Shown here: piece by piece, positions 13,683-21,729 of the stretch
How the letters are laid out: each line of letters opens with the position of its first letter
Position numbering within the stretch: the stretch's first letter is position 1
Translations under genes and position numbers: made by a program
Origin: CAZNMF01 sp964573795
GTDB taxonomy: Bacteria > Acidobacteriota > Vicinamibacteria > Vicinamibacterales > SCN-69-37
Length of the DNA stretch: 22,001 nucleotides
Assembly: GCA_964573795.1 (NCBI GenBank)
Contig: CAZNMF010000100.1
Coordinates: 1 to 22,001 of the forward strand
Reading direction: 5' to 3'
Notes under the pieces: generated by a model
What the model was told of the DNA's origin: nothing
What the model saw: the letters and a program-made list of their open reading frames with translations, nothing else
The model's database searches: none

Positions 13683-14420
13683 TTATGCGTGACGCGCGAT
13701 CCGATCCAGCAGCAGCGGATCGAGCAGCCGCACGGTGCGCGGGCCGTCGAGCGCGACGACGCCGCGCTTGACCAGACGCGAGGTCGCGCGGCTGACGGCC
13801 TCGGTCGACAGCGCGAGGAACTCGGCGATGTCCGATCGCGTCATCGGCAGCGTCAGCACGCGCCTGTCGATCGATCGCCGCGACGGCTCCTGCGACAACA
13901 TCTGCAGGAACATCGCGAGCCGGCCTGCGGCGTCGCGGCGGGCGAGCACGATCCCGCGCCGCTGCGACTGCCGCAGCTCGTGCGTGACCTTGCAGAGAAA
14001 CTGCATCTCGAGCTCGGCGTCGTGGCGCAGCAGCGTGAGGAGCGCGTTGCGCGGAATGCGGAAGACGATTGACGGCGACAGCACCTGGACGGTATTGACG
14101 TAGCGTCCGCCGTCGGCCAGGCCGAACAGGTCGCCGTCGAACAGAAACGCGGCCACGCGCCGCGCGCCGCTCGGCAACTCGCGGAACGCCTTGGCCACGC
14201 CGCTGGCGCAGATGAACACGTCGCCGGCCGGCGTGTCCTCGCGATAGACGACGGTGCGGGCCGCGAGGCGCTCGCGAGTGGCGATGCGCGAGAGCTGCTG
14301 CCGCTGGCGCTCGGTCAGCAGCGGCTGCACCGGCACGGCGGACGAGGCGCCGAGCGGCGTCGCGCGGAGCGTCGGCCCCGCGCCGTCGCGCGCGGCGGCG
14401 TCCGGCAGATGCGCCTTCAT
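13683..14420 (-). CDS. Crp/Fnr-family transcription regulator
   Basis: The 245-residue product has a cyclic-nucleotide-like effector barrel (about residues 35-150; RTVVYREDTPAGDVFICASGVAKAF and FLFDGDLFGLA) and a C-terminal winged helix-turn-helix at about 190-222 (LPMTRSDIAEFLALSTEAVSRATSRL), the classical Fnr/FixK recognition element with EAVSR. The N-terminal cysteine cluster of oxygen-sensing FNR is absent, so it senses something else or acts constitutively. The ATG at 14420 lies 7 bp after the stop of the upstream 755-residue gene, so the two are likely cotranscribed. A longer frame exists but would overlap the upstream gene. The gap 13517-13682 shows only a 7-bp tandem (CGAAGTT, three times) and a small hairpin. 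Confidence 0.9.
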   Translation of the reverse strand: MKAHLPDAAARDGAGPTLRATPLGASSAVPVQPLLTERQRQQLSRIATRERLAARTVVYREDTPAGDVFICASGVAKAFRELPSGARRVAAFLFDGDLFGLADGGRYVNTVQVLSPSIVFRIPRNALLTLLRHDAELEMQFLCKVTHELRQSQRRGIVLARRDAAGRLAMFLQMLSQEPSRRSIDRRVLTLPMTRSDIAEFLALSTEAVSRATSRLVKRGVVALDGPRTVRLLDPLLLDRIARHA

Positions 14421-14427
14421 GACGCGC

Positions 14428-16695
14428 CTACCGCCGGCGCGCGCCGCCCGCACGCGCGCCGCGATAGCTGCCGGCGGCGCTGCGCGTCGGCGCCTGACGG
14501 TACGTGTTCACCTCACGCGTCCGTTCGGCGCCGGTCGTGCGCGCCTGCGAATCGCGGTCGAGCTGGCCGCGCGTCTGGGCCGGCGTGCTCGCGTTCCATC
14601 CGCCGTTGTTCCAGTGTTGCCACGAGCCGTCCGACGAGCGGCGGTAGACGTTGCCGTCGTGACCCGCGTAGACGTCGCCGCCGGCCCCGCGCGCGACGGT
14701 CGTGCGCCCGGCCACGCCCGTGCGCGTCACCGCCGATCCGCCCGCGCCCGTCTGCACGCCGCGCGTCGTCGCGCCGGTGCGATAGTTCGTCACGTGCCCG
14801 GTGCGCGCCCAGGCGTCGCCGCGCTGCACGGAGCTCGATCCCCAATTGCCGTAGATGTTGGAGCCCTGACGCGTCTGCGCGTACGTGCCGGTGCGCGGGT
14901 TCCACGCCTGCGCGACGCCACGCGATCCGTACGGCCCGTAGGCCGCCGCGCCGCGCGCATACGCGCCGGTCCGCGGATTGTAGACGGCCGCGGCGCCGGC
15001 GCCGCCGTACGGTCCGTACACTGCCGTGCCGCGGCCGAACGCGCCGGTATAGGGGTTGTACCAGGCGCTGAATCCATACGTGCGCGGGAAGCCGTAGTAG
15101 ACCGGATAGGGACCGTGCCACACGTACGGCGGGTAGTACCAGCCGGTGCCCCACACGGCGCAGCCCCACGCGATCATCATCCCGGTGTAGCCGGCGACGT
15201 ACGCGAACGTGACCCAGTCGCTGTTCGGCTGGCTCTCCTCGATCGTCACGTACGTCACGTTGTACGACGGCGAGCTCGCGGGGATCGTGTAGATCTCCTT
15301 CGGCACCGACGTCGCGACCTCCCACGGCCCGTTCGGCGTGCGCGACATGAACCACACGGCCTGGAAGCACAGGTAATAGAGATCGCCGACTTTCAGGATG
15401 TCCTTGTCCGTGTTGACCGCGCGCCGCACCGTCGTCGTCGCGATCGGCTCGAACTGCGGGTTGCCCTGATAGACGACGTCGGGCGCCTTCACATCCTTGC
15501 GATTGACGCGCGCGGTCTGCGGCACTTCGGCCAGCAGCACGGCCTCGTTGGCCTGCTCGGTGCCGGGCACCGACGCGAGCACGCGCGATCGCGGATGCTC
15601 GAGCGGAATCTTCTTGAAGTCGTCCGGCAGAGTCGGCGTCGCGAACGTCCACGGCCCCGTGATGTCCGGCGCCGAGAACCAGCGGCCCGCGACGAGGTAG
15701 TAGAACAGTCCCGTCCGGCCGAAGCGGAACAGATCGCTGTCGGTGTTGTTCACCCACAGCAGCGATGTGCCGGCGATCGGCTGATACGCCGGCGCGCCTT
15801 TGAGGAGCAGCAGCTCCGCGGGCTCGGTGCTCACGAAGACGGCCGGAACCGCGGATGCGGCGATCGCCCTGCCCGGCACGTTCGCCTTCACGTCCTTGAA
15901 GCTGTCGTCGGCCGGCAGCTTGCCGAAGCTCGCGGGCAGCGTGCCCGCGGGCGTCCATGGGCCGTTCAGGTCGGTGGCTTTCAGCCACGAGCGATCGTCG
16001 CGCAGATAGAACGTCCTGGTCGGCAGCGCCTGGAACAGATCCCAGTTGGTGTTCACGGCGACCTGCAGATCGACGTCCTTGATCGGGTTCCACACCGGCG
16101 CGCCGTCGAGATTGACGAGCACCGCCGGCTTCGTGCTCGCGAAGACTTTCGGCGGATCGGCTTTGACGCCGGGCACGTCCTTCGGGCGGATGGCGCTCTT
16201 GTCGACGCTGGCGAGCACGCGATCGAGCGCGATGACGCGCTCCCCATCCGGAATCGCCTGCTGCAGCCCCGCGACGACGTTCCGCGTCTCGTCGCGCGAC
16301 AGCGTCGAGAAGTTGGACTCGGCGATCGTGAAATCGCTGAAGCTCACGAGCCGCTCGTCGACGGCGACCCGCGTGTTCGCCTCGATCTTGATCGTCCCGA
16401 GGCTCGGCGTCGTCGCCATCGTGGGCGCATACGACACGGCGGACCAGGCGACGATGTGCCGCTGATTGTCCCAGCTCGCGATCTGCGGCTGATAGAGCAC
16501 GACCGTGCCGCCGGTGATCGCGTACGTGCGCGGCCAGCCGAGATCGGGATCCGCCGCGGCCTGCGCCGCTGCGCGAGCGGGAGCGGCCGCCGGGAGGGGG
16601 GCTGCGCGAGCGCCGCTCCGAAGCGCGCTCGTCGGGACCGTGATGACGCTCATCGAGACGAGGACCAGCGGCGTCGTGCGAAAGCGGGACAGCAT
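14428..16695 (-). CDS. Secreted repeat-rich envelope protein ('carbohydrate-binding family V/XII'-type annotation)
   Basis: The 755-residue product has a signal-like start (LSRFRTTPLVLVSMSVITVPTSA) and three related units at about residues 185-270, 288-370 and 405-475. Each unit repeats a pattern of AVLVNLDGAP, NT..DLF, YLxxxRW/WF and GPW..A..LP..F. Then follows a Gly/Tyr/Trp-rich segment (about 500-545) and a run of NPRTGAYARG-YGPYG repeats (546-605), ending in an Arg/Thr/Gly-rich tail. Proteins like this are commonly annotated from memory as carbohydrate-binding family V/XII, without proven ligand. The start ATG at 16695 is supported by the signal peptide. The Crp gene follows 7 bp after its stop. 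Confidence 0.85.
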   Translation of the reverse strand: MLSRFRTTPLVLVSMSVITVPTSALRSGARAAPLPAAAPARAAAQAAADPDLGWPRTYAITGGTVVLYQPQIASWDNQRHIVAWSAVSYAPTMATTPSLGTIKIEANTRVAVDERLVSFSDFTIAESNFSTLSRDETRNVVAGLQQAIPDGERVIALDRVLASVDKSAIRPKDVPGVKADPPKVFASTKPAVLVNLDGAPVWNPIKDVDLQVAVNTNWDLFQALPTRTFYLRDDRSWLKATDLNGPWTPAGTLPASFGKLPADDSFKDVKANVPGRAIAASAVPAVFVSTEPAELLLLKGAPAYQPIAGTSLLWVNNTDSDLFRFGRTGLFYYLVAGRWFSAPDITGPWTFATPTLPDDFKKIPLEHPRSRVLASVPGTEQANEAVLLAEVPQTARVNRKDVKAPDVVYQGNPQFEPIATTTVRRAVNTDKDILKVGDLYYLCFQAVWFMSRTPNGPWEVATSVPKEIYTIPASSPSYNVTYVTIEESQPNSDWVTFAYVAGYTGMMIAWGCAVWGTGWYYPPYVWHGPYPVYYGFPRTYGFSAWYNPYTGAFGRGTAVYGPYGGAGAAAVYNPRTGAYARGAAAYGPYGSRGVAQAWNPRTGTYAQTRQGSNIYGNWGSSSVQRGDAWARTGHVTNYRTGATTRGVQTGAGGSAVTRTGVAGRTTVARGAGGDVYAGHDGNVYRRSSDGSWQHWNNGGWNASTPAQTRGQLDRDSQARTTGAERTREVNTYRQAPTRSAAGSYRGARAGGARRR

Positions 16696-16887
16696 GACGC
16701 CGCATCCTTCAAGCGCTGTGCCACGGATCGAGCCGGCGTCGTGCGGGATCGCCGGACGCCCGGTGCCGCGTCCCGCCGCCGGCCGCGCTTCGTGCAGCGA
16801 CATGTCACGGCTGGCCGGGGCCGGCGAATCGCGCCGACTTCGCGCACCGGCACGTCACGGGCAGCGTTCTTGCACCGTCGAAACGCC

Positions 16888-17481
16888 GTGGCTCGATATC
16901 GACGTCTCGGATGCGCGTTGGCCGTCGTCGCATGCTCGACGGCAACGATGGCGGTCTCGTGCAAGGGCGGCGAGCTGCAGCGGCCGTTGCCGACGTCGAA
17001 GATCGCGAGCGGGCCCAACAGCCTGGAATCCACGCGGCGCACGCTCCAGGGCACGTGGACGCTCGCGTCGCTGGCAATTCTCGACGCCGATGGCCGCAGC
17101 ACGAGCGTCGACGCGGCCGGGACGCTCACGTTCGGCGACGCGTACGGCAACCTGGACATCGCCTACCAATTCAGCATGGCCGGCCTGCAGACGCTGGCGG
17201 CGCACCGTATCGTGCCGGCCGCGTCGGCGATCTCGACGAGCGGACGCGTGGTCATCGACGTCGATGCCAGGCAGATCACGTACGTCGCCGATCGCGCGGG
17301 CCGCACGTTGACGCACGGCGACACGACGGGCACGACCAATCCGTTTGCGATCGACAAGCCGCGCTACTACGCGATCGGCGACGACGGATCGCTGACGCTG
17401 ACGACCAGGGACGAGTCCGGACGCGACACGACGACGAGCCGGTGGACCAAGCGCGCAGAGGCGTCAGGCGCGCGCGAGTGA
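16888..17481 (+). CDS. Lipocalin-like predicted lipoprotein
   Basis: The product (197 residues from GTG 16888) starts with a basic stretch and a hydrophobic region (LGCALAVVACSTATMAVSC), with a likely lipidated cysteine in AVSC. The body starts TLQGTWTLASLAILDADGR, the GxW signature typical of lipocalin-like domains, followed by regular beta strands (AGTLTFGDAYGNLDIAYQF, GRVVIDVDARQITYVAD, DGSLTLTTRDESGR). A TTG at 16870 is an alternative start. It is divergent from the 755-residue gene. Because the frame is open across 3 kb upstream, only the 3' part is a gene; the rest is an antisense shadow. Ligand unknown. Confidence 0.75.
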   Translation: MARYRRLGCALAVVACSTATMAVSCKGGELQRPLPTSKIASGPNSLESTRRTLQGTWTLASLAILDADGRSTSVDAAGTLTFGDAYGNLDIAYQFSMAGLQTLAAHRIVPAASAISTSGRVVIDVDARQITYVADRAGRTLTHGDTTGTTNPFAIDKPRYYAIGDDGSLTLTTRDESGRDTTTSRWTKRAEASGARE

Positions 17482-17507
17482 TTGCGGGGAGGGACTGGAG
17501 TCACGCA

Positions 17508-17572
17508 CTTTCGGAGGGGCGGACCTTCAGGTCCGCCCGCTGCGGCCGAACCTGAAGGTTCGGCCCTCCGAA
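17508..17572. repeat. Nested palindromic element, copy 2
   Basis: Outer arms TTCGGAGG (17510-17517) and CCTCCGAA (17565-17572) enclose two perfect 9-bp hairpins: GGGCGGACC/GGTCCGCCC (17517-17525 and 17530-17538) with loop TTCA, and GGCCGAACC/GGTTCGGCC (17544-17552 and 17557-17565) with loop TGAA. The architecture equals the copy at 8189-8250 though the stems differ. It ends 12 bp before the VWA gene start, so it forms that gene's leader. Confidence 0.85.
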
Positions 17573-17584
17573 GAAAGATCTGAC

Positions 17585-18547
17585 ATGCACGCCAAACCAC
17601 TCGTGATCATGGCGCTGCTCGCGTCGACGTGGCTCACGCACGGCGCGCGCGCCGCGCGCGACGACGACCCGCACACGCCGGCGGCACGCACCGGCTCGGC
17701 GTTTCGCACCAGCGTCGACCTCGTCGCGCTGACCGTGACCGTGACGGATCAGCAGCGACGGCTCGTCTCCGGCCTGTCCGAGGACGACTTCGCGGTGATG
17801 GAGGACGGCGTCCCGCAGGCGATTGCGCTCTTCGCGCGCAATCGCGTGCCGCTCGACCTCGCGATCGCGATCGACACGTCCGGCAGCATGCGGCCGGTGC
17901 TGTCGACCGCGCACCGCGCCGCCATCGATCTGGTCCAGACCACGCGTCCCGGCGATTGCGTCATGGTGGCCGGCATCAACGATCGCGCGAACATCCTGGC
18001 GCCGCTGACGCCGGACACCGGCGCGGTGACCGACGCGATCCAGCGCGCGGGCGCCAGCGGCCGCACCGCGCTGTACACGGGCGTCTACGTGACGCTGACC
18101 GAGCTCGTGCACGCGCGCGAGGCCGCCACGGGCGCGCGCCGGCAGGCGCTCGTCGTGCTGTCGGACGGGCAGGACACCGCGAGCCTGATCGACTACGGCC
18201 AGGTCATGGAGCTCGTCGGTCAGGCGGGCGTCACGATCTACACGATCGCGCTCGCGGGCCCGTCGGCGGATGTCTGGACCGGCGAGAGCACGGCGCCGGA
18301 TCCGTTCTACGTCATGCGATCGTTCGCCGAGGCCACCGGCGGCCGCGTGTTCGTCGCGCGCAGGACCGCCGATCTCGCGGGCATCTACGGCACGATCGCC
18401 GACGAGCTGTCGCAGCAGTACGTGCTCGGCTACGTGTCGACGAATCCGCATCGCGACGGCGCCTTCCGCCGCGTGACGGTGCGGGTGATCGCGCGGCCGG
18501 GCGCGCTGGCACGGACGAGAACGGGCTACTACGCGCCGCGGGGATAG
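17585..18547 (+). CDS. Secreted VWA-domain protein ('VWFA-related Acidobacterial domain' type)
   Basis: The 320-residue product has a signal peptide (KPLVIMALLASTWLTHGARA) and then the arrangement typical of the TIGR03436 group: a short N-terminal strand domain (VDLVALTVTVTDQQRRLVSGL, then FAVMEDGVPQAI), followed by a von Willebrand A domain with MIDAS residues D97-T-S-G-S101, T161 in SGRTALYTG and D194 in VLSDGQDTA. The C-terminal end (QQYVLGYVSTNPHRDGAFRRV) matches the family, whose members are abundant in Acidobacteria. The role is unknown; VWA domains usually bind proteins through a metal ion. The ribosome-binding site is weak and lies within the palindromic element's flank. Confidence 0.95.
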   Translation: MHAKPLVIMALLASTWLTHGARAARDDDPHTPAARTGSAFRTSVDLVALTVTVTDQQRRLVSGLSEDDFAVMEDGVPQAIALFARNRVPLDLAIAIDTSGSMRPVLSTAHRAAIDLVQTTRPGDCVMVAGINDRANILAPLTPDTGAVTDAIQRAGASGRTALYTGVYVTLTELVHAREAATGARRQALVVLSDGQDTASLIDYGQVMELVGQAGVTIYTIALAGPSADVWTGESTAPDPFYVMRSFAEATGGRVFVARRTADLAGIYGTIADELSQQYVLGYVSTNPHRDGAFRRVTVRVIARPGALARTRTGYYAPRG

Positions 18548-18658
18548 CGGCGGCCGCGGCCCGTCGCGGGCGTGCGGCGCCGCGCGTCCGGCACTCCCGC
18601 GAACGGCGCGCAGAATGGCCCGCGCGCGACGGCACGACATTGGGACACGTCGTCGTGC

Positions 18659-19045
18659 ATGGACGAGCTCTCGACGCGTTTCTGGACCGACATCGCGGCG
18701 CGCATCGGCGGGCCGATGACCTTCCGCTTCATCCTGCAACCGACGATGGCCGCGATTGCCGCGTGGCGGGACGGCGTCAAGGACGCGCGCGCCGGCCGGC
18801 CCGCGTACTTCTGGTCCATCTTCAACAATCCCGACGCGCGGCGGCACCTGCTCGAGGAGGGCTGGAAGGCGACCGCGCGCATCGTCGCGCTCGGCATCGT
18901 GATGGACAGCCTCTACCAGATCCTCGTGCTCAAGTGGATCTACGTCGGCGAGCTCGCGGTCATCGTGCTGCGGCTGGCGTTCGTGCCGTATCTGCTGCTG
19001 CGCGGGCCGATCAATCGGATCGCGCGCCGCTGGATCGCCCGGTGA
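18659..19045 (+). CDS. Small membrane protein of unknown function
   Basis: A 128-residue frame begins with ATG at 18659 (MDELSTRFWTDIAARIGG). It has an amphipathic start, a segment RAGRPAYFWSIFNNPDARRHLL, and hydrophobic helices at about residues 80-120 (IVALGIVMDSLYQILVL, and ELAVIVLRLAFVPYLLL) before a basic tail. I recall similar uncharacterised proteins in soil bacteria but no named family. The next gene starts 1 bp after its stop, so the two are probably translated together, which may mean a shared envelope function. Confidence 0.75.
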   Translation: MDELSTRFWTDIAARIGGPMTFRFILQPTMAAIAAWRDGVKDARAGRPAYFWSIFNNPDARRHLLEEGWKATARIVALGIVMDSLYQILVLKWIYVGELAVIVLRLAFVPYLLLRGPINRIARRWIAR

Positions 19046-19046
19046 C

Positions 19047-20171
19047 ATGACCGGCGCCGCGGCGCTGGTGCTGCTCGCCGCGCTGCAGGGCGCGCCGGCG
19101 GCCCCGGCGCAAGTCGACGTCCCCGACGTCGTGCGCCATCTGCTCGGCCGCCCGCCGCCGCCCGAGCGCGACGACGACACGCGGCAATCGATCCTGCCGA
19201 CGATCGGCGCCTCGCCCGCGTCGGGCGTCTCGGCCGGCCTGCTCCTCAGCCGCCAGGGCCGATCGCGCGAGGCCGGATCGCGCGTCTCGCTGCTCACGAT
19301 TGGCGCGTCCTACAGCACGCAGCATCGGGCGATCCTCACGATGCGGACCGATCGGCATCTCCGCGACGACGTCTGGCACCTCGTCGGCGACTGGCGCGCG
19401 TACGCGTTCACGGAACGCACGTACGGCCTCGGCAGCGACACGACGTCCGAGACGTCGATCGACGTCCCGCTCTACTGGGGCCGCACGTACACGACGCTGT
19501 ACCGGCGAATCGCGGGGCACGTCGCCATCGGCGGCGGCTTTCACTTCGACGCGCGGCAGGCGCACGATCTCGGCGACGAGGCGCCGGTCGACTCGCGCAC
19601 GTCGTACGCCTCCGGCGTCTCGATCGACGTCGAGCACGACACGCGAGACACCGCCGTCAATCCGGCGCGCGGATGGTTCGCGCGCGCGAGCGTCACGTGG
19701 TTCACGCGCGCGCTCGGCAGCACGCAGTCGTGGCGCGAGCTGCAGTCGGAGGGCCGCGCGTACCGGCGTCTGCCCTCGTCGCGCCGGCAGATCCTCGCCG
19801 TCTGGGGTCTCGCGTGGCTGACGCTCGACGGCAAGCCGGACTACTTCAACCTGCCGAGCATCGGCTGGGATCTGTACGGCCGCACGGGGCGCGGCTACGC
19901 GGCCGGACGCTATCGCGGGCGCGGCTGGCTCTACGGCGAGGCCGAATATCGCGTCGACGTGCTGCGATCCGGCCTGGTCGGCGCGGTCGCGTTCGTCAAC
20001 GCGTCGACGCTGAGCGACGCGCGCGATCGCTACGGCCGCTGGCTGCCGGCCGGAGGCGCCGGCCTGCGCGTCAAGCTCGACAAGGTGCACGGCAGCAATC
20101 TCGCGGTCGACTACGGCTGGGGCGTCGACGGATCGCGCGGCGTGTTCCTCGCGCTCAACGAAGCGTTCTAG
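19047..20171 (+). CDS. Omp85/BamA-type outer-membrane barrel lacking POTRA domains (second copy)
   Basis: The 374-residue product has a short signal peptide (TGAAALVLLAALQGAPAAPAQ) and a barrel with strands such as PTIGASPASGVSAGLLLS, AGSRVSLLTIGASYST, and GVSIDVEHDTRDTAVNPARG, the last being the 'D-x-R-D-x-x-x-P' type hairpin of Omp85 proteins. The end GGAGLRVKLDKVHGSNLAVD then YGWG and LNEAF parallels the end of the protein at 11643-12773. There is no POTRA region before the barrel. It begins 1 bp after the small membrane protein gene, with no visible ribosome-binding site, implying coupled translation. Role unknown; related barrels transport or secrete proteins. Confidence 0.85.
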   Translation: MTGAAALVLLAALQGAPAAPAQVDVPDVVRHLLGRPPPPERDDDTRQSILPTIGASPASGVSAGLLLSRQGRSREAGSRVSLLTIGASYSTQHRAILTMRTDRHLRDDVWHLVGDWRAYAFTERTYGLGSDTTSETSIDVPLYWGRTYTTLYRRIAGHVAIGGGFHFDARQAHDLGDEAPVDSRTSYASGVSIDVEHDTRDTAVNPARGWFARASVTWFTRALGSTQSWRELQSEGRAYRRLPSSRRQILAVWGLAWLTLDGKPDYFNLPSIGWDLYGRTGRGYAAGRYRGRGWLYGEAEYRVDVLRSGLVGAVAFVNASTLSDARDRYGRWLPAGGAGLRVKLDKVHGSNLAVDYGWGVDGSRGVFLALNEAF

Positions 20172-20354
20172 GCAAGATGCGCCGCCGGCCACAGACACCA
20201 TTTCCCCGCGGCATGTCGCGGCTGGCCATTTGCGCCGATGCCGCACGCGCATACGTCACTCGCACGCCGGCCGGCACGGATAGTGCCTTGTCAGCACGCG
20301 CGGCCCGCGCGCCGGCAGATTGCGGCCGGCGATCGCGCGGGCGGAAGGGCCTCC

Positions 20355-21365
20355 ATGTCCGACACTGCCGTGCACGTCACCGAAGCTGTGCGAGGCGAAG
20401 CCGCCGCCGCGCCCGTGGCACCGGGCGACGCGCCCGCGCGGGACATGGCGTGGATCCCGGGCGGCGTCTATCGCATGGGCTCCGATCGCCACTATCCGGA
20501 AGAGCGGCCCGTCCATCGCGTCGCCGTCGACGGCTTCTGGATGGATCGGCATCCGGTCACCAACGCCGAGTTCGCGCGCTTCGTGCGCGAGACCGGCCAC
20601 GTCACCGCCGCGGAGATCCCGCCTGATCCCACGCACTATCCCGGCGCGAAGCCGGACATGCTCTACGCGGGCTCGCTCGTCTTCGTGAAACCACGCGGGC
20701 CCGTCGATCGCCGCGACTTCGCGAACTGGTGGCAGTACCTGCGCGGCGCGTGCTGGCGGCGTCCATACGGGCCCGGCAGCTCCCTCGCCGGTCTCGATCG
20801 CCATCCCGTCGTCCACGTCACGTTCGCCGACGCGTCGGCCTACGCGGCGTGGGCCGGCAAGAGCCTGCCGACCGAAGCGGAATGGGAGCGCGCGGCGCGC
20901 GGCGGGCTCGACGGCGCCGAGTTCGCGTGGGGCGACGAGCTGCACCCCGGCGGCCTCGAGATGGCCAACACGTGGCAGGGCGAGTTCCCCTGGGAGAGCC
21001 TCGTCGACGACGGCTACGAACGGACGTCGCCGGTCGGCGCGTTCCCGGCGAACGGCTACGGGCTCGTCGACATGATCGGCAACGTCTGGGAATGGACGAC
21101 GGATTGGTACGCGCCGCGGCACGAGGCCGACGCGGTCAAGACGTGCTGCACGCCGCACAACCCGCTGGGCGCGCTCGTCGAGCACAGCTACGATCCCTGC
21201 CAGCCCGCGATCGCGATTCCGCGCAAAGTGCTCAAGGGCGGATCGCATCTCTGCGCGCCGAGCTACTGCCGGCGCTACCGGCCCGCGGCACGCTTCCCGG
21301 AACCGATCGACACGTCGACGTGCCACGTCGGCTTCCGGTGCGTCGCGCGCGTGCCGGCGTCCTAG
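20355..21365 (+). CDS. Formylglycine-generating enzyme family protein with both active-site cysteines
   Basis: Formylglycine-generating enzymes oxidise a cysteine of sulfatases to the catalytic formylglycine. The 336-residue product has an FGE-sulfatase domain throughout: WIPGGVYRMGSDRHYPEERP near the start, HPVVHVTFADASAYAAWAGK and LPTEAEWERAARGG in the middle, GNVWEWTTDWY later, and KGGSHLCAPSYCRRYRPAAR near the end. The last motif keeps C300 and C305, equivalent to the two copper-binding active-site cysteines of human SUMF1 and the Streptomyces enzyme, whereas most bacterial relatives lack them. The ATG at 20355 has GGAAGGG 5 bases upstream. No sulfatase is encoded in the window, so its target is not evident; the gap 20172-20354 holds no gene I can see. 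Confidence 0.9.
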   Translation: MSDTAVHVTEAVRGEAAAAPVAPGDAPARDMAWIPGGVYRMGSDRHYPEERPVHRVAVDGFWMDRHPVTNAEFARFVRETGHVTAAEIPPDPTHYPGAKPDMLYAGSLVFVKPRGPVDRRDFANWWQYLRGACWRRPYGPGSSLAGLDRHPVVHVTFADASAYAAWAGKSLPTEAEWERAARGGLDGAEFAWGDELHPGGLEMANTWQGEFPWESLVDDGYERTSPVGAFPANGYGLVDMIGNVWEWTTDWYAPRHEADAVKTCCTPHNPLGALVEHSYDPCQPAIAIPRKVLKGGSHLCAPSYCRRYRPAARFPEPIDTSTCHVGFRCVARVPAS

Positions 21366-21375
21366 CGGACGCGTC

Positions 21376-21729
21376 ATGGAGGCGGCCCTCTTCGCGATCG
21401 CGGATCGTCTCGCGCTGCTCATCGACGCGGCCGCCGTGCTCGTCGCGAGCGGCGGCGCACTCGAAGCCGCGATCGGCATCACGCGCGTCGTCGCGCGCCG
21501 CAATACGCCCGGCGCGCGCAAGGACGTCTGGCGCGGCTTTGCGGTGTGGCTCGTGCTCGCGCTCGAGTTCCAGCTCGCCGCCGACATCATCCACAGCGTC
21601 GTCGCGCCGTCGTGGCAGGACGTCGGCATGCTCGCGGCGATCGCAGTGATACGCACGTTCCTCAACGTCTTTCTCGAAAAGGACCTCGAGCGCGTGGACG
21701 GCCCGCGCGTCGAGGCTGTCACGCCATGA
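21376..21729 (+). CDS. DUF1622 membrane protein
   Basis: The 117-residue product matches the DUF1622 family (PF07784): an N-terminal hydrophobic helix (LALLIDAAAVLVASGGALEAAIGI), a second helix pair with the characteristic LALEFQLAADIIHSVVAPSWQDVGMLAAIAVIRTFLNVFLEKDL, where E and D within the helix are conserved in the family. Its function is unknown. It starts 10 bp after the formylglycine-generating enzyme gene and its stop overlaps the next start as ATGA, so the three genes appear to form one operon. Confidence 0.9.
   Translation: MEAALFAIADRLALLIDAAAVLVASGGALEAAIGITRVVARRNTPGARKDVWRGFAVWLVLALEFQLAADIIHSVVAPSWQDVGMLAAIAVIRTFLNVFLEKDLERVDGPRVEAVTP

Noticed and set aside
14254..16869. Very long plus-strand open frame upstream of the lipocalin-like gene
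   Set aside because: It is antisense to the 755-residue protein and the Crp gene; its translation is Arg/Ala-rich low-complexity sequence, typical of high-GC shadows.
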